A stretch of DNA of 64,000 bases, taken from positions 2,294,001 through 2,358,000 of the forward strand of contig OZ252011.1 in NCBI GenBank assembly GCA_965247355.1, written 5' to 3'. Of this stretch, positions 1 to 8,200 are shown in pieces (positions within the stretch are counted from its first letter, which is position 1; each line of letters opens with the position of its first letter). The stretch comes from RHLJ01 sp965247355 (GTDB taxonomy: Bacteria; Bacteroidota; Rhodothermia; Balneolales; Balneolaceae). A program made the position numbers and the translations under genes. The notes under the pieces were generated by a model. That model saw nothing but the letters and a program-made list of their open reading frames with translations, was not told where the DNA came from and searched no databases.

Positions 1-316
1 TCATAGCTGAGCGAAGTGCCGCTAAATCAACTACTGCAGGAACCCCGGTAAAATCCTGAAGAACTACACGGGATGGTTTGAAAGGAATCTCTCCTTCCGG
101 TTTAGCTGCATTGTAAGTAGCAAGCGTTTCGATATCGGCATCGGTAATTGCATAGCTATCATTTTCCCTTAAAACTGCTTCCAGCAATATTTTAATAGAG
201 AAAGGAAGTTTGTCAACTGAGTACCCTAAGTCTTTTAATTTTGGCAGGCTGTAAAAGGTAGCTTCACCACTACCGGTTTCAAATGTTTGCTTGGTGCTTT
301 TAAATTTGTCGCTCAT
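1..316 (-). CDS. acnA: aconitate hydratase AcnA (N-terminal part, cut by window edge)
   Basis: First 105 codons of an aconitase, the TCA-cycle enzyme that isomerises citrate to isocitrate in the cytoplasm. Translation from the ATG (complement at 314-316) begins MSDKFKSTKQTFETG and contains LPFSIKILLEAVLREND and then KPSRVVLQDFTGVPAVVDLA, the AcnA/IRP-type N-terminal signature. The Fe-S cluster cysteines would lie beyond the left edge and cannot be checked. The gene diverges from rplM, leaving about 225 bases between them. The AcnA type rather than AcnB is supported by the VLQDFTGVPAVVDLA block. Confidence 0.93.
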   Translation of the reverse strand, partial: MSDKFKSTKQTFETGSGEATFYSLPKLKDLGYSVDKLPFSIKILLEAVLRENDSYAITDADIETLATYNAAKPEGEIPFKPSRVVLQDFTGVPAVVDLAALRSAM

Positions 317-457
317 TTCAACTGTCTTTTTAAAATTCGAATAGATTTATAAGATACAAATCTTTTAGTGTATTGTCTTTCAGGTATTAACCTTTTCATT
401 CACTCTTCCATTTCAACTTAATAAATAAGAGACTTTAGCCTGTTAAATTTTCGACAA

Positions 458-465
458 CAAAAGTA
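458..465 (-). promoter_or_regulatory. possible -7 box (TAnnTTTG) for acnA
   Basis: The minus strand reads TACTTTTG, an exact match to the Bacteroidota-type -7 consensus TAnnTTTG, about 142 bases upstream of the acnA start. No convincing TTTG is seen at the expected -33 spacing, so this is a weak call. Confidence 0.25.
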
Positions 466-472
466 CAAATAG

Positions 473-507
473 TTGTTGATATGGAAATATTTTTGCCGTA
501 TTTTTTG
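473..507 (+). promoter_or_regulatory. possible promoter of rplM
   Basis: TTGTTG at 473-478 is followed by two overlapping TAnnTTTG-like boxes, TATTTTTG at 488-495 (exact) and TATTTTTTG at 499-507 (one extra base, about 20 bases after the TTG). Transcription would start downstream of the ATG at 481, which supports the GTG start at 541 for rplM. Confidence 0.35.
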
Positions 508-540
508 TGTCTTTCCAAAAAAGCAAATAAACGAGTTATC

Positions 541-984
541 GTGAATACTTTAAGTTTTAAAACATACTCAGCAAAGCCCAGCGACATCGAAAAGAAATGG
601 GTATTAGTTGACGCAGAAGATGTACCCTTGGGTAGATTGAGTACTGTTGTAGCATCTATATTGAGAGGCAAGACAAAGCCCACATTTACTCCACACATGG
701 ATACTGGTGATAATGTAATTGTTATCAATGCAGAAAAAGTGAAGTTGACCGGAAATAAAATGACTGACAAAATGTATTTCCGTCACACTTTCTACCCTGG
801 TGGTGAGCGCTTTACAAGTGCAGAAGATATGTTGGCAAAAGATCCAACCTCATTAGTTATGAAAGCTGTAAAGGGAATGCTTCCGAAGAATAAAATTGGT
901 CGTAAAATTTTGACCAACCTTCGAGTGTATGCAGGTCCTGTACATGATCAAACAGCTCAGAACCCTGAAACCATCGAGATTTAA
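541..984 (+). CDS. rplM: 50S ribosomal protein L13
   Basis: L13 is an early-assembling protein of the large ribosomal subunit. The product starts VNTLSFKTYSAKPSDIEKKW and continues VLVDAEDVPLGRLSTVVASI, with the family block FTPHMDTGDNVIVINAEKV and the C-terminal MLPKNKIGRKILTNLRVYAG. An in-frame ATG at 481 would add 20 residues absent from L13 proteins; the GTG at 541 gives 147 residues, close to the usual 142-150, and matches the conserved N-terminus. The stop is 12 bases before rpsI, the usual L13-S9 operon. Confidence 0.95.
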   Translation: MNTLSFKTYSAKPSDIEKKWVLVDAEDVPLGRLSTVVASILRGKTKPTFTPHMDTGDNVIVINAEKVKLTGNKMTDKMYFRHTFYPGGERFTSAEDMLAKDPTSLVMKAVKGMLPKNKIGRKILTNLRVYAGPVHDQTAQNPETIEI

Positions 985-996
985 TCGATTTTTATA

Positions 997-1383
997 ATGG
1001 CACAAGCTAATTACATCGGACGACGAAAAACCTCTACTGCCCGCTTATATATTAAGCCAGGTAAAGGCGAGTTCCTCGTTAACAAAACTCCTATTGAAGA
1101 ATATCTTCCTGTTAAGTCTATCCGCAATATCGCACTACTTCCAATGCATGTTACTGAAATGGAAGGAAAGTACGACATCAAAGTTACTGTACGTGGTGGC
1201 GGAAAAGCTGGCCAGGCTGGTGCAATATCGCACGCTTTGGCTCGTGGACTAGACGGAGAAAACGAAGATGTTCATTCAATTTTGAAAGAACATGGCTTAC
1301 TTACTCGTGATGACAGAATGGTAGAACGTAAAAAACCAGGTCAGCCGAAAGCACGTAAGAAATTCCAGTTCTCTAAGCGTTAA
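997..1383 (+). CDS. rpsI: 30S ribosomal protein S9
   Basis: S9 of the small subunit head. Its C-terminal tail reaches the P-site tRNA, and the expected basic tail ending KKFQFSKR is intact. Other family blocks are GRRKTSTARLYIKPGKGEF near the start and VRGGGKAGQAGAISHALARG in the middle. Length is 128 residues, as usual. It lies 12 bases downstream of rplM and is surely cotranscribed with it. No hairpin terminator is seen directly after the stop; the structured region before rpsB may serve. Confidence 0.97.
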   Translation: MAQANYIGRRKTSTARLYIKPGKGEFLVNKTPIEEYLPVKSIRNIALLPMHVTEMEGKYDIKVTVRGGGKAGQAGAISHALARGLDGENEDVHSILKEHGLLTRDDRMVERKKPGQPKARKKFQFSKR

Positions 1384-1407
1384 TATTTACGCACACAATT
1401 TTTAAAT

Positions 1408-1490
1408 CACACATGTGTGGTGACTCAAAGCCTGGTGTCCCGATAATTTAATCGGGATTGGTTTTTTGGGGTTGACCCACACAGCGGATA
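1408..1490 (+). promoter_or_regulatory. structured leader upstream of rpsB (candidate ribosomal-protein leader or terminator/antiterminator)
   Basis: Three nested helices can be drawn: TGTGTGG (1414-1420) with CCACACA (1477-1483); AAAGCC (1427-1432) with GGTTTT (1460-1465, one G-U pair); and the hairpin TCCCGAT/ATCGGGA (1438-1444/1451-1457). A T6 run follows the inner hairpin at 1462-1467, so that part alone could terminate rplM-rpsI transcripts. The outer closing helix suggests a leader RNA of rpsB-tsf, possibly sensing S2. The pairing is visible in the sequence; the function is inferred. Confidence 0.5.
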
Positions 1491-1514
1491 AACCTAAACA
1501 TACATACTAATAAA

Positions 1515-2393
1515 ATGCCTAAAGCAGCATCTATTGAAAACCTGTTAAAATCAGGTGCACATTTCGGTCACTTAACCCGACGTTGGAATCCAAAAATGAA
1601 GGATTTCATCTTTATGCAACGTAATGGGATTCACATCATTGACCTTAAAAAGACTCAAAATTACCTACAGGAAGCACTTGACGAAGTTCAAAAACTTTCG
1701 CGTGCAGGAAAAACTATTCTGTTTGTAGGAACTAAAAAGCAGTCTACTGAAATTATCAAAACAGAAGCAATCCGTGCAGGAATGCCTTATGTGACTCACC
1801 GATGGTTAGGTGGAATGCTGACTAACTTCTCTACCGTTCGCAAAAGTATCTCTCGGATGGAAGAGATTGAGCGTATGAAAACTGACGGTACTTTCGCCGA
1901 GCTAACCAAGAAAGAAGGTTTGATGCTTACACGTGAGCAAGGCAAACTGGAAGATACTCTTGGTGGTATTGCAAACATGAGCCGACTTCCTGGTGCTATC
2001 TTTGTGGTAGACATCATTAAAGAACACCTTGCGGTAAGCGAAGCGATTAAGCTTCACATTCCAATTATTGCTATGGTTGATACCAATAGTGATCCTGATG
2101 TTCCTGATTTCATCGTTCCATGTAATGATGATTCTGCGCGAACTATCCAGTTAATTAGTTCTCAGGTTGCAGATGCAATCATCGAAGGTGCTGCAGAACG
2201 CGAAGCACAAAATGAGGAAGAAGTGCTGGAGCAGGCTTCTGCTGAGGCTAAAGAATCTCAGGAAAGTGAAGGAGTTGAAGCGAAAACTAAACTCCGATCA
2301 AGAAGAAAAAGAAATAAAGTTGCTGAACCTACATTAGAAGCTAACGATGACGCGGCTTCGGATGATAGTAGCGACAACGACGAAGAAGAATAA
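1515..2393 (+). CDS. rpsB: 30S ribosomal protein S2
   Basis: S2 is a late-binding protein of the small subunit that recruits S1. Family blocks include LLKSGAHFGHLTRRWNPKM near the N-terminus, GTKKQ and HRWLGGMLTNFSTV, and then PGAIFVVDIIKEHLAVSEA and DTNSDPD. At 292 residues it is about 50 longer than E. coli S2. The extra part (from about residue 235) is a charged tail of Glu/Ala-rich sequence with a basic LRSRRKRNK patch and an acidic end DDSSDNDEEE, probably disordered. It precedes tsf by 30 bases, the standard rpsB-tsf pair. Confidence 0.97.
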   Translation: MPKAASIENLLKSGAHFGHLTRRWNPKMKDFIFMQRNGIHIIDLKKTQNYLQEALDEVQKLSRAGKTILFVGTKKQSTEIIKTEAIRAGMPYVTHRWLGGMLTNFSTVRKSISRMEEIERMKTDGTFAELTKKEGLMLTREQGKLEDTLGGIANMSRLPGAIFVVDIIKEHLAVSEAIKLHIPIIAMVDTNSDPDVPDFIVPCNDDSARTIQLISSQVADAIIEGAAEREAQNEEEVLEQASAEAKESQESEGVEAKTKLRSRRKRNKVAEPTLEANDDAASDDSSDNDEEE

Positions 2394-2423
2394 TTGTAAC
2401 CATTTTAAAAAGATTTTAAACTA

Positions 2424-3257
2424 ATGAGCATTTCTGCTGCTGACGTAAAAAAACTAAGAGACATGACCGGTGCCGGCATGATGGATTGCAAAAAGGCACT
2501 TTCTGAAGCTGAAGGCGATTTCGACAAAGCTGTTGAGATCCTTCGTAAAAAAGGTCAAAAAGTAGCTGACAAGCGTTCTGACCGTGAAGCGAAAGAAGGA
2601 TTAATCCTTACCCGCATCAGCGACGACGCTAAAAAAGCTGCGGCTATCGAAATTAACTGCGAAACTGACTTCGTAGCCCGTAATGATGATTTCCAGGCAC
2701 AAGCTGAGGCTTTCCTGAATGCTGCATACGATAACGACATCGACAATGTAGAAGACTTGTATGCCTATGAAGTAGATGGACGTTCTATCGAACTTCACCT
2801 TCAGGACATGACCGGAAAAATCGGTGAGAAGATTCAGATCAGCACTGTTGTGCTGGCTAAAACTGACGGATCACTGGTTTCTTACATCCACCCTGGTAAC
2901 CAGTTAGGTGTGTTGGTAGAATTTGACGGTCAACTGAATGATGAAGAAATCGGAAAAGACGTTGCTATGCAAGTTGCAGCTATGAAGCCAATTGCAGTAA
3001 CCCAGGATGAAGTTGACGCTTCTGTAGTTGAGAAAGAACTTGAAATCGCTAAAGAGCAATTAATCAACGAAGGCAAGCCTGCTGAAATCGCTGAGAAAGC
3101 AGCGAAAGGTAAACTTCGAAGATTCTACGAAGAGCGCGTTCTTTTGAACCAGAAGTTTGTTAAAGACAACGGCGTTTCTGTTAAGCAATACTTAGAGCAA
3201 AACGGAGCACCGTTAGCAAAAGCTTTCCACCGAATTCAATTAGGGGAAGACGCTTAA
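2424..3257 (+). CDS. tsf: translation elongation factor Ts
   Basis: EF-Ts exchanges GDP for GTP on EF-Tu. The product starts MSISAADVKKLRDMTGAGMM and DCKKALSEAEGDFDKAVEIL, the UBA-like N-terminal domain, followed by the core signature ALIEINCETDFVARN-like AAAIEINCETDFVARNDDF (about residues 72-91) and IHPGNQLGVLVEF. Length 277 is normal. It follows rpsB and ends in a strong terminator at 3276-3309. Confidence 0.97.
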   Translation: MSISAADVKKLRDMTGAGMMDCKKALSEAEGDFDKAVEILRKKGQKVADKRSDREAKEGLILTRISDDAKKAAAIEINCETDFVARNDDFQAQAEAFLNAAYDNDIDNVEDLYAYEVDGRSIELHLQDMTGKIGEKIQISTVVLAKTDGSLVSYIHPGNQLGVLVEFDGQLNDEEIGKDVAMQVAAMKPIAVTQDEVDASVVEKELEIAKEQLINEGKPAEIAEKAAKGKLRRFYEERVLLNQKFVKDNGVSVKQYLEQNGAPLAKAFHRIQLGEDA

Positions 3258-3275
3258 TTCTTTTTTTTATACCTT

Positions 3276-3309
3276 AGGCTGTTTCGAATTTCGGAACAGC
3301 CTTTTTTTT
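3276..3309 (+). terminator. rho-independent terminator after tsf
   Basis: AGGCTGTTTCGA pairs with TCGGAACAGCCT around a short AT loop and is followed by T8 at 3302-3309. It ends the rpsB-tsf unit. Confidence 0.88.
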
Positions 3310-3341
3310 GACCTATACTTTCTGAACTCAACTAACTACCT

Positions 3342-4061
3342 GTGGCTAATAAGTACAAACGCATTCTGCTAAAACTAAGTGGAGAAGCACTTCTCGGAGA
3401 ACAAGGACATGGCATTGATGGTGATATCCTCACCCAATACGCCCAAGAAATTAAATCAGTTCAGGAAGAGGGTGTCGAAGTCTCCATTGTGATTGGAGGT
3501 GGAAATATCTTCCGCGGTGTTAAAGGTGCCACAGAAGGAATGGATCGTGTTCAGGGTGACTACATGGGCATGCTTGCTACTATGATCAACTCCATGGCTT
3601 TGCAGGATGCGCTCGAACGACAGGATGTAAAGACTCGCTTACTGAGTGCTATCCGAATGGAAGCTATTGCCGAGCCTTTTATTCGAAGACGTGCTGTTCG
3701 TCACCTCGAAAAAGGTCGCGTAGTTATTTTTGGTGCGGGAACCGGAAATCCCTACTTCACAACCGATACAGCCGGAGCTCTCCGTGCTATTGAGGTTGAA
3801 GCGGATGTAATCCTGAAGGGAACCCGTGTAGACGGTATTTATGACTCTGATCCCGAGAAAAACCCGGATGCTACAAAATTCGATACTATTACCGGAGACG
3901 AAGTACTTACCCGTCGTCTTAATGTGATGGACTTAACCGCCTTTACCCTTTGTCGCGAAAACAACACTCCGATCATCGTATTCAATATGAATACCGAAGG
4001 GAACTTCAAGAAAATTGTATGTGATGGCGAGGATTTAGGAACTACCGTGGTTTGGGAGTGA
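3342..4061 (+). CDS. pyrH: UMP kinase
   Basis: Phosphorylates UMP to UDP in pyrimidine nucleotide synthesis; a hexameric amino-acid-kinase-fold enzyme. The start is GTG and the product begins MANKYKRILLKLSGEALLGE, then VIGGGNIFRG, MGMLATMINSMALQDALE, GRVVIFGAGTGNPYFTTDTA and KGTRVDGIYDSDP, all hallmarks of PyrH. Length 239 is usual. It sits between tsf and frr as in most bacteria but is separated from frr here by about 520 bases of hairpin repeats, so frr may have its own promoter. Confidence 0.96.
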   Translation: MANKYKRILLKLSGEALLGEQGHGIDGDILTQYAQEIKSVQEEGVEVSIVIGGGNIFRGVKGATEGMDRVQGDYMGMLATMINSMALQDALERQDVKTRLLSAIRMEAIAEPFIRRRAVRHLEKGRVVIFGAGTGNPYFTTDTAGALRAIEVEADVILKGTRVDGIYDSDPEKNPDATKFDTITGDEVLTRRLNVMDLTAFTLCRENNTPIIVFNMNTEGNFKKIVCDGEDLGTTVVWE

Positions 4062-4578
4062 GGTCAATTTCAATTAAGAATTGATCAATGAAATCTCTTC
4101 TTTTTCTAGTCGTCCCTCCTTGGGGAGGGACAGAGTCAAAATTGTTTTGGCTCAGGGAGAGGACAGTGCTAGCTCGTTTGTTCTTAGCCACCACCGTCCT
4201 CCCTCTGATTTTCTGTGCGCAGAAAATCTGTCTCCCTCAAAAGGGAGACAGTTCTTTCTCTATTCTGTCACCCTGAGCTACATTTGTTCTGGTTCCGATG
4301 GTCTCCGTCGGAACCTTGATTATAAGCTAATCTTTGCTCCAACGCTGAGCATTGGAGCAAGAAGAAAAGCCCGAGGGTGTCAGGCAATAGCTCAAACCTC
4401 TGACACCCCTCCCCGCTTCGCGGTACTCCCCTCGAGGGGAGACCTCTGGTTGCCTTACTTTGTAATCAAGATTGAAGGTTAAAACAAGCTTTTCATTAAG
4501 ATTTAATCCTCACTTTTATTAACTTCACGGAATTGAAAATCAGGCTGGAAAAGCTCCTTTTGAACCAAATTTGAAGTT
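4062..4578. repeat. non-coding hairpin-dense island between pyrH and frr
   Basis: Successive perfect or near-perfect hairpins occur at 4112-4131 (GTCCCTCC/GGAGGGAC), 4207-4228 (GATTTTCT/AGAAAATC), 4230-4249 (GTCTCCCT/AGGGAGAC), 4291-4315 (GGTTCCGA/TCGGAACC), 4336-4358 (GCTCCAA/TTGGAGC) and a double hairpin at 4401-4443. A 133-codon open frame crosses the island, but it resembles no protein and simply reads through the hairpins. The architecture is that of accumulated small palindromic repeats. Confidence 0.65.
4401..4443. repeat. 43-base double-hairpin repeat, copy 1
   Basis: Begins TGACACCCCTCC, then a hairpin CCGCTTCGCGG, then CTCCCCTCGAGGGGAG, ending GAC. The copy at 54417-54459 has the same length and layout with different but still paired stem bases. 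Confidence 0.6.
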
Positions 4579-5148
4579 ATGATCGCGGACGAATTACAGG
4601 AAATTATAGACGAAGCAGATATGAAAATGGACGATGCCGTTCAGTATCTGAAAAGTGAATTCTCACATATCCGTACTGGAAAAGCTAACCCGGCTTTAAT
4701 CTCAGGAGTGAAAGTTGAATACTACGGTGCACAGACTCCACTTCAACAGTTAGGAAATATTACCGTACCTGAACCTCGTTTACTGATGGTTTCTCCGTAT
4801 GATAAATCTACATTGCCGGATATTGAAAAAGCAATCATGGCTGCCGGACTTGGACTTAATCCTATGAATGATGGCGATTTTATTCGCATTCCACTCCCTA
4901 TTTTGACAGAGGAACGAAGAAAAGAATTGGTAAAAGTAGCTAAAGACAAAGCTGAACAAGCCCGGATCAGTATCCGGAATTCACGCCGTGATGCCAACGA
5001 TGCTATCAAAAAGACCGTAGAATCTGAGTCACTTCCTGAGGATTCAAAGTTTGAAGCCGAAGATGAAATCCAAAAGGTTACGGACAATCATACCAAAGGC
5101 GTGGATGATATGCTGGCTCACAAAGAAACTGAAATAATGACGGTGTAA
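4579..5148 (+). CDS. frr: ribosome recycling factor
   Basis: Splits the post-termination ribosome together with EF-G. The product has the coiled N-terminal helix MKMDDAVQYLKSEFSHIRTG, then KANPALISGVKVEYYGAQTP, QLGNITVPEPRLLMVSPYDK and the C-terminal helices containing LTEERRKELVKVAKDKAEQA and ISIRNSRRDANDAIKK. Length 189 is close to the E. coli 185. The ATG at 4579 gives the expected short N-terminal extension. Confidence 0.96.
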   Translation: MIADELQEIIDEADMKMDDAVQYLKSEFSHIRTGKANPALISGVKVEYYGAQTPLQQLGNITVPEPRLLMVSPYDKSTLPDIEKAIMAAGLGLNPMNDGDFIRIPLPILTEERRKELVKVAKDKAEQARISIRNSRRDANDAIKKTVESESLPEDSKFEAEDEIQKVTDNHTKGVDDMLAHKETEIMTV

Positions 5149-5150
5149 TG

Positions 5151-5249
5151 GTCATTGCGATCCCGGCTTTATCCGGGAGAAGCAATCTCAGTATTGTAGC
5201 CTCAAAACGAGATTGCCGCGTCGATGCATCCGCATCTCCTCGCAAAGAC
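5151..5249. repeat. composite inverted-repeat element between frr and smc
   Basis: Outer arms GTCATTGCGA (5151-5160) and TCGCAAAGAC (5240-5249) match at 9 of 10 bases as an inverted repeat. Inside are TCCCGG/CCGGGA (5161-5166/5173-5178) and GCAATCTC/GAGATTGC (5182-5189/5209-5216). This is the form of a miniature palindromic repeat often seen between genes. It ends 27 bases before the smc start and might shape the frr 3' end. Confidence 0.65.
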
Positions 5250-5276
5250 TTCTTGAATTTAAGCGAAGCGTAAACA

Positions 5277-8200
5277 TTGTATATATCCGAACTCAATTTA
5301 CAGGGATTTAAAAGTTTTGCTCACAAGACTAAGGTGAGCTTCGATAGCGGGATTACCTCTATCGTTGGCCCTAATGGTTGCGGGAAATCTAATATTGTTG
5401 ACGCACTTCGTTGGGTACTTGGAGAGCAGCGTCCTTCCCTCCTACGCTCATCAGCAATGAGCAATGTGATCTTCAATGGTACGGCTAAGAAGAAGGCGCT
5501 TGGGATGGCTGAGGTTTCCCTCACCTTTGTGAATGACAAAGGCATTCTCCCCATTGAATACAGCGAGGTTACTATTACCCGTCGCCTTTACCGCTCAGGA
5601 GATTCCGAATATCTGATCAATAATACTTCCTGCCGTTTGAAAGATATTATGGAGCTTTTCATGGATACCGGAATGGGCTCAGATGCCTATTCTGTGATTG
5701 AGCTTAAAATGGTGGAAGAAATTCTGAACGACAAGAATAACGATCGCCGTCGTTTATTTGAAGAAGCTGCCGGGGTGACGCGCTACAAAGATCAGCGTAA
5801 AAAAACCCTTCGCAAGCTGGATGAAACCAAGAAAGATCTACAGCGGGTTGATGACTTATTAATTGAACTCCGCAAAAAAGCACGTTCTCTCGAAATTCAG
5901 GCGGAGAAAGCAGAAAAAGCTAAAGTCTATAAAGACGAACTCGAAACTCTGGACAAAGCTCTTACTCTGCACGATTTCAACAAAATCCAGGAAGAACTGG
6001 AGCCGCTTCAGGAACGCATTGCCAATGCTGAGAAAGAGAAGAAAGAGATCGCCAAGAATTCCGAAGAGCTTGAGTCTTCCGATGAGAAATTCAGAGCACA
6101 GTTGATAGAAAAAGAACGTCAGCAATCCGAGGCTCAGCGACAAGTAAGTCAGCTTCATAATGCCATTCGGGAAGCTGATACTAATATCCGGATCACCAAA
6201 GAGAAGATTGAGAACGAGAAAAAGGTGATCACTGAGTATAGTAAAGATATTGAACAGGGTGAGCGTGATCTGAAGGAGCTCATGGACTTGCTTGCGAATA
6301 GCCGCTCCAAGCTGGAATCTTTTGATGAAGATCTGGATAAGTCTGAAAAAGCACTTGAAGACTCAAAGAAAAAGTACTCTCAAATTCAGCAGCAGTACAA
6401 CCGTGAGCGCCATGAATTGTATGAAGTGGAAGTTCAGCTGAGCGCGACTAATAATGAACTTAATCAGCTGGAAACAAAACGAATCAAAATTGAGTCACGC
6501 CTTGAAAACACCGAAGGTGATCTGGAGCGCATCAATGATGAAATCGTTGATCTGAATGATGAAATTGATTCCCTGAATACAGAGCAAGGTTCTATTGAAG
6601 GAAAGCTCGGAAATCTGGTTGAAGAACGTGACGAGCTGGAAAAGGAATTGGAAACCGCCCGCGAAAAACGGGAAGGCTTTGCTGAAAAACAGAATGAAAT
6701 TAAAGATGAGCTGAGATCACTTCACAGTAATCACTCTTCTCTGTTGAGTGAGGTGCGTCTGATGAACGACCTGGCGAACTCAAATGAAGCATTCCCAAAC
6801 AGCGTGAAGTATTTACTTGAAAATCATCGCTTTGATTTTAAGGAAATGACTACCGTAGCGGAAGTTTTTAATACCGATGAGAAACATGCAATCGCACTGG
6901 AATCGGTTCTGGGTGGAGCCCTTAATTTCGTAATTCTTCCTACTCTGGATGAAGCCAAACGTGCAGCTGATGCTCTCAAAAAAGCCAATAAAGGTCGTGC
7001 AACCTTCATCCCACTCGATAAGCTTTCTGCTAAGTATGATGTGGTTGATGGCGGACTGTTTGATCACGTTAAAACAAAACCTCAGTATTCTGCACTGAAA
7101 CAACTACTTCTCGGAAATGTATTGGTTTTTGATACCGTTGAAGACGCGTACAAAGGCCTTAAGAAAACGAAAGCAATCGGGGTTACCTATGACGGGGAAG
7201 TAATCAACCGGAATAGATTCTTCAAAAGTGGTAGTAAGAATAAGAATACCGGAGTTAGGGTTGGCTTACAGGACAAGATTGATCGACTCGAAAAAGAGAA
7301 GGCCGGAGTTCTTAAAGAAATTGATAAACTCACCGACTATCTGAAGCAGATCGTTGAGAAATATGAAAAACTCGATATCAGCAAGCTAAGCGCCGGATTA
7401 AAAGAAAAAGAGCAGGAAGTCCGCCGGTTAGAGCAACAGCAGCACAGTTTGAGCTCTAAAGTTCAGGTCTATCAGAAAAATATCACCGAGTTGGTGAATC
7501 GAAAAGATTATCTGAAAAGCAGTGAAGGAACCGCTCAGGAAGAATTGGATTCTATGCAACCCAAGCAAAAAGAGCTTAAAAAGAAGATGGAAGAGCTGGA
7601 TGGGGAGCAAAACAAAAAGAAAGAGCTGCTGGAGTCTCTAGAAGAAGAACGAGCTATTGCTCAGGGTCGTTATAATGATGCACAACTACAGCATCAGGAT
7701 TTAAAGAACAAAGTAGATAACCACGAGCGGGATGTAAAACGTGCTGAAACCGGCATTGACAGTGTTCAGTCCCGCATAGAGAATCGTACCAAACTAACTG
7801 AGCAGTCCAAGAAGAACATCGAAGAATCCACTTCCTACATTGACAAACTGGAAAAGGAACTCGCGTCTAATAAAGAGCTAAAAACTCAGGCCGATGAAGC
7901 CCTTCAGAAAGCAGAAGAAGCAGCGGCTAAGCAACGCGGACAAATCAACGAAATTGAGAAGAATCTGAAGGAAGTCCGCCGACAGAAAGAAGTAAATATG
8001 GAATTGGTTCATCACCTTTCTATGGCTAAAGAAAAGATGGAAATGCAGGTTCAGGGACTTTCAGATCATATCTGGGAAACCTATGGCATTCTGATGAAGC
8101 AGATCGAAGGTGCTGAAATGCCGGAGAATAAAACCCCTGATGAGGTTAAACAACGGATCGGTTGGCTTCGACAAAAACTGAATAGCATTGGGGATGTAAA

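Noticed and set aside
481..540. Upstream ATG start that would lengthen L13 by 20 residues
   Set aside because: The extra residues (MEIFLPYFLCLSKKANKRVI) are absent from L13 proteins and overlap the likely promoter. GTG at 541 gives the standard length.
4081..4482. 133-codon plus-strand open frame between pyrH and frr
   Set aside because: It reads through successive hairpins and has biased repeat-derived sequence (including CAENLSPSKGRQFF) with no family resemblance.
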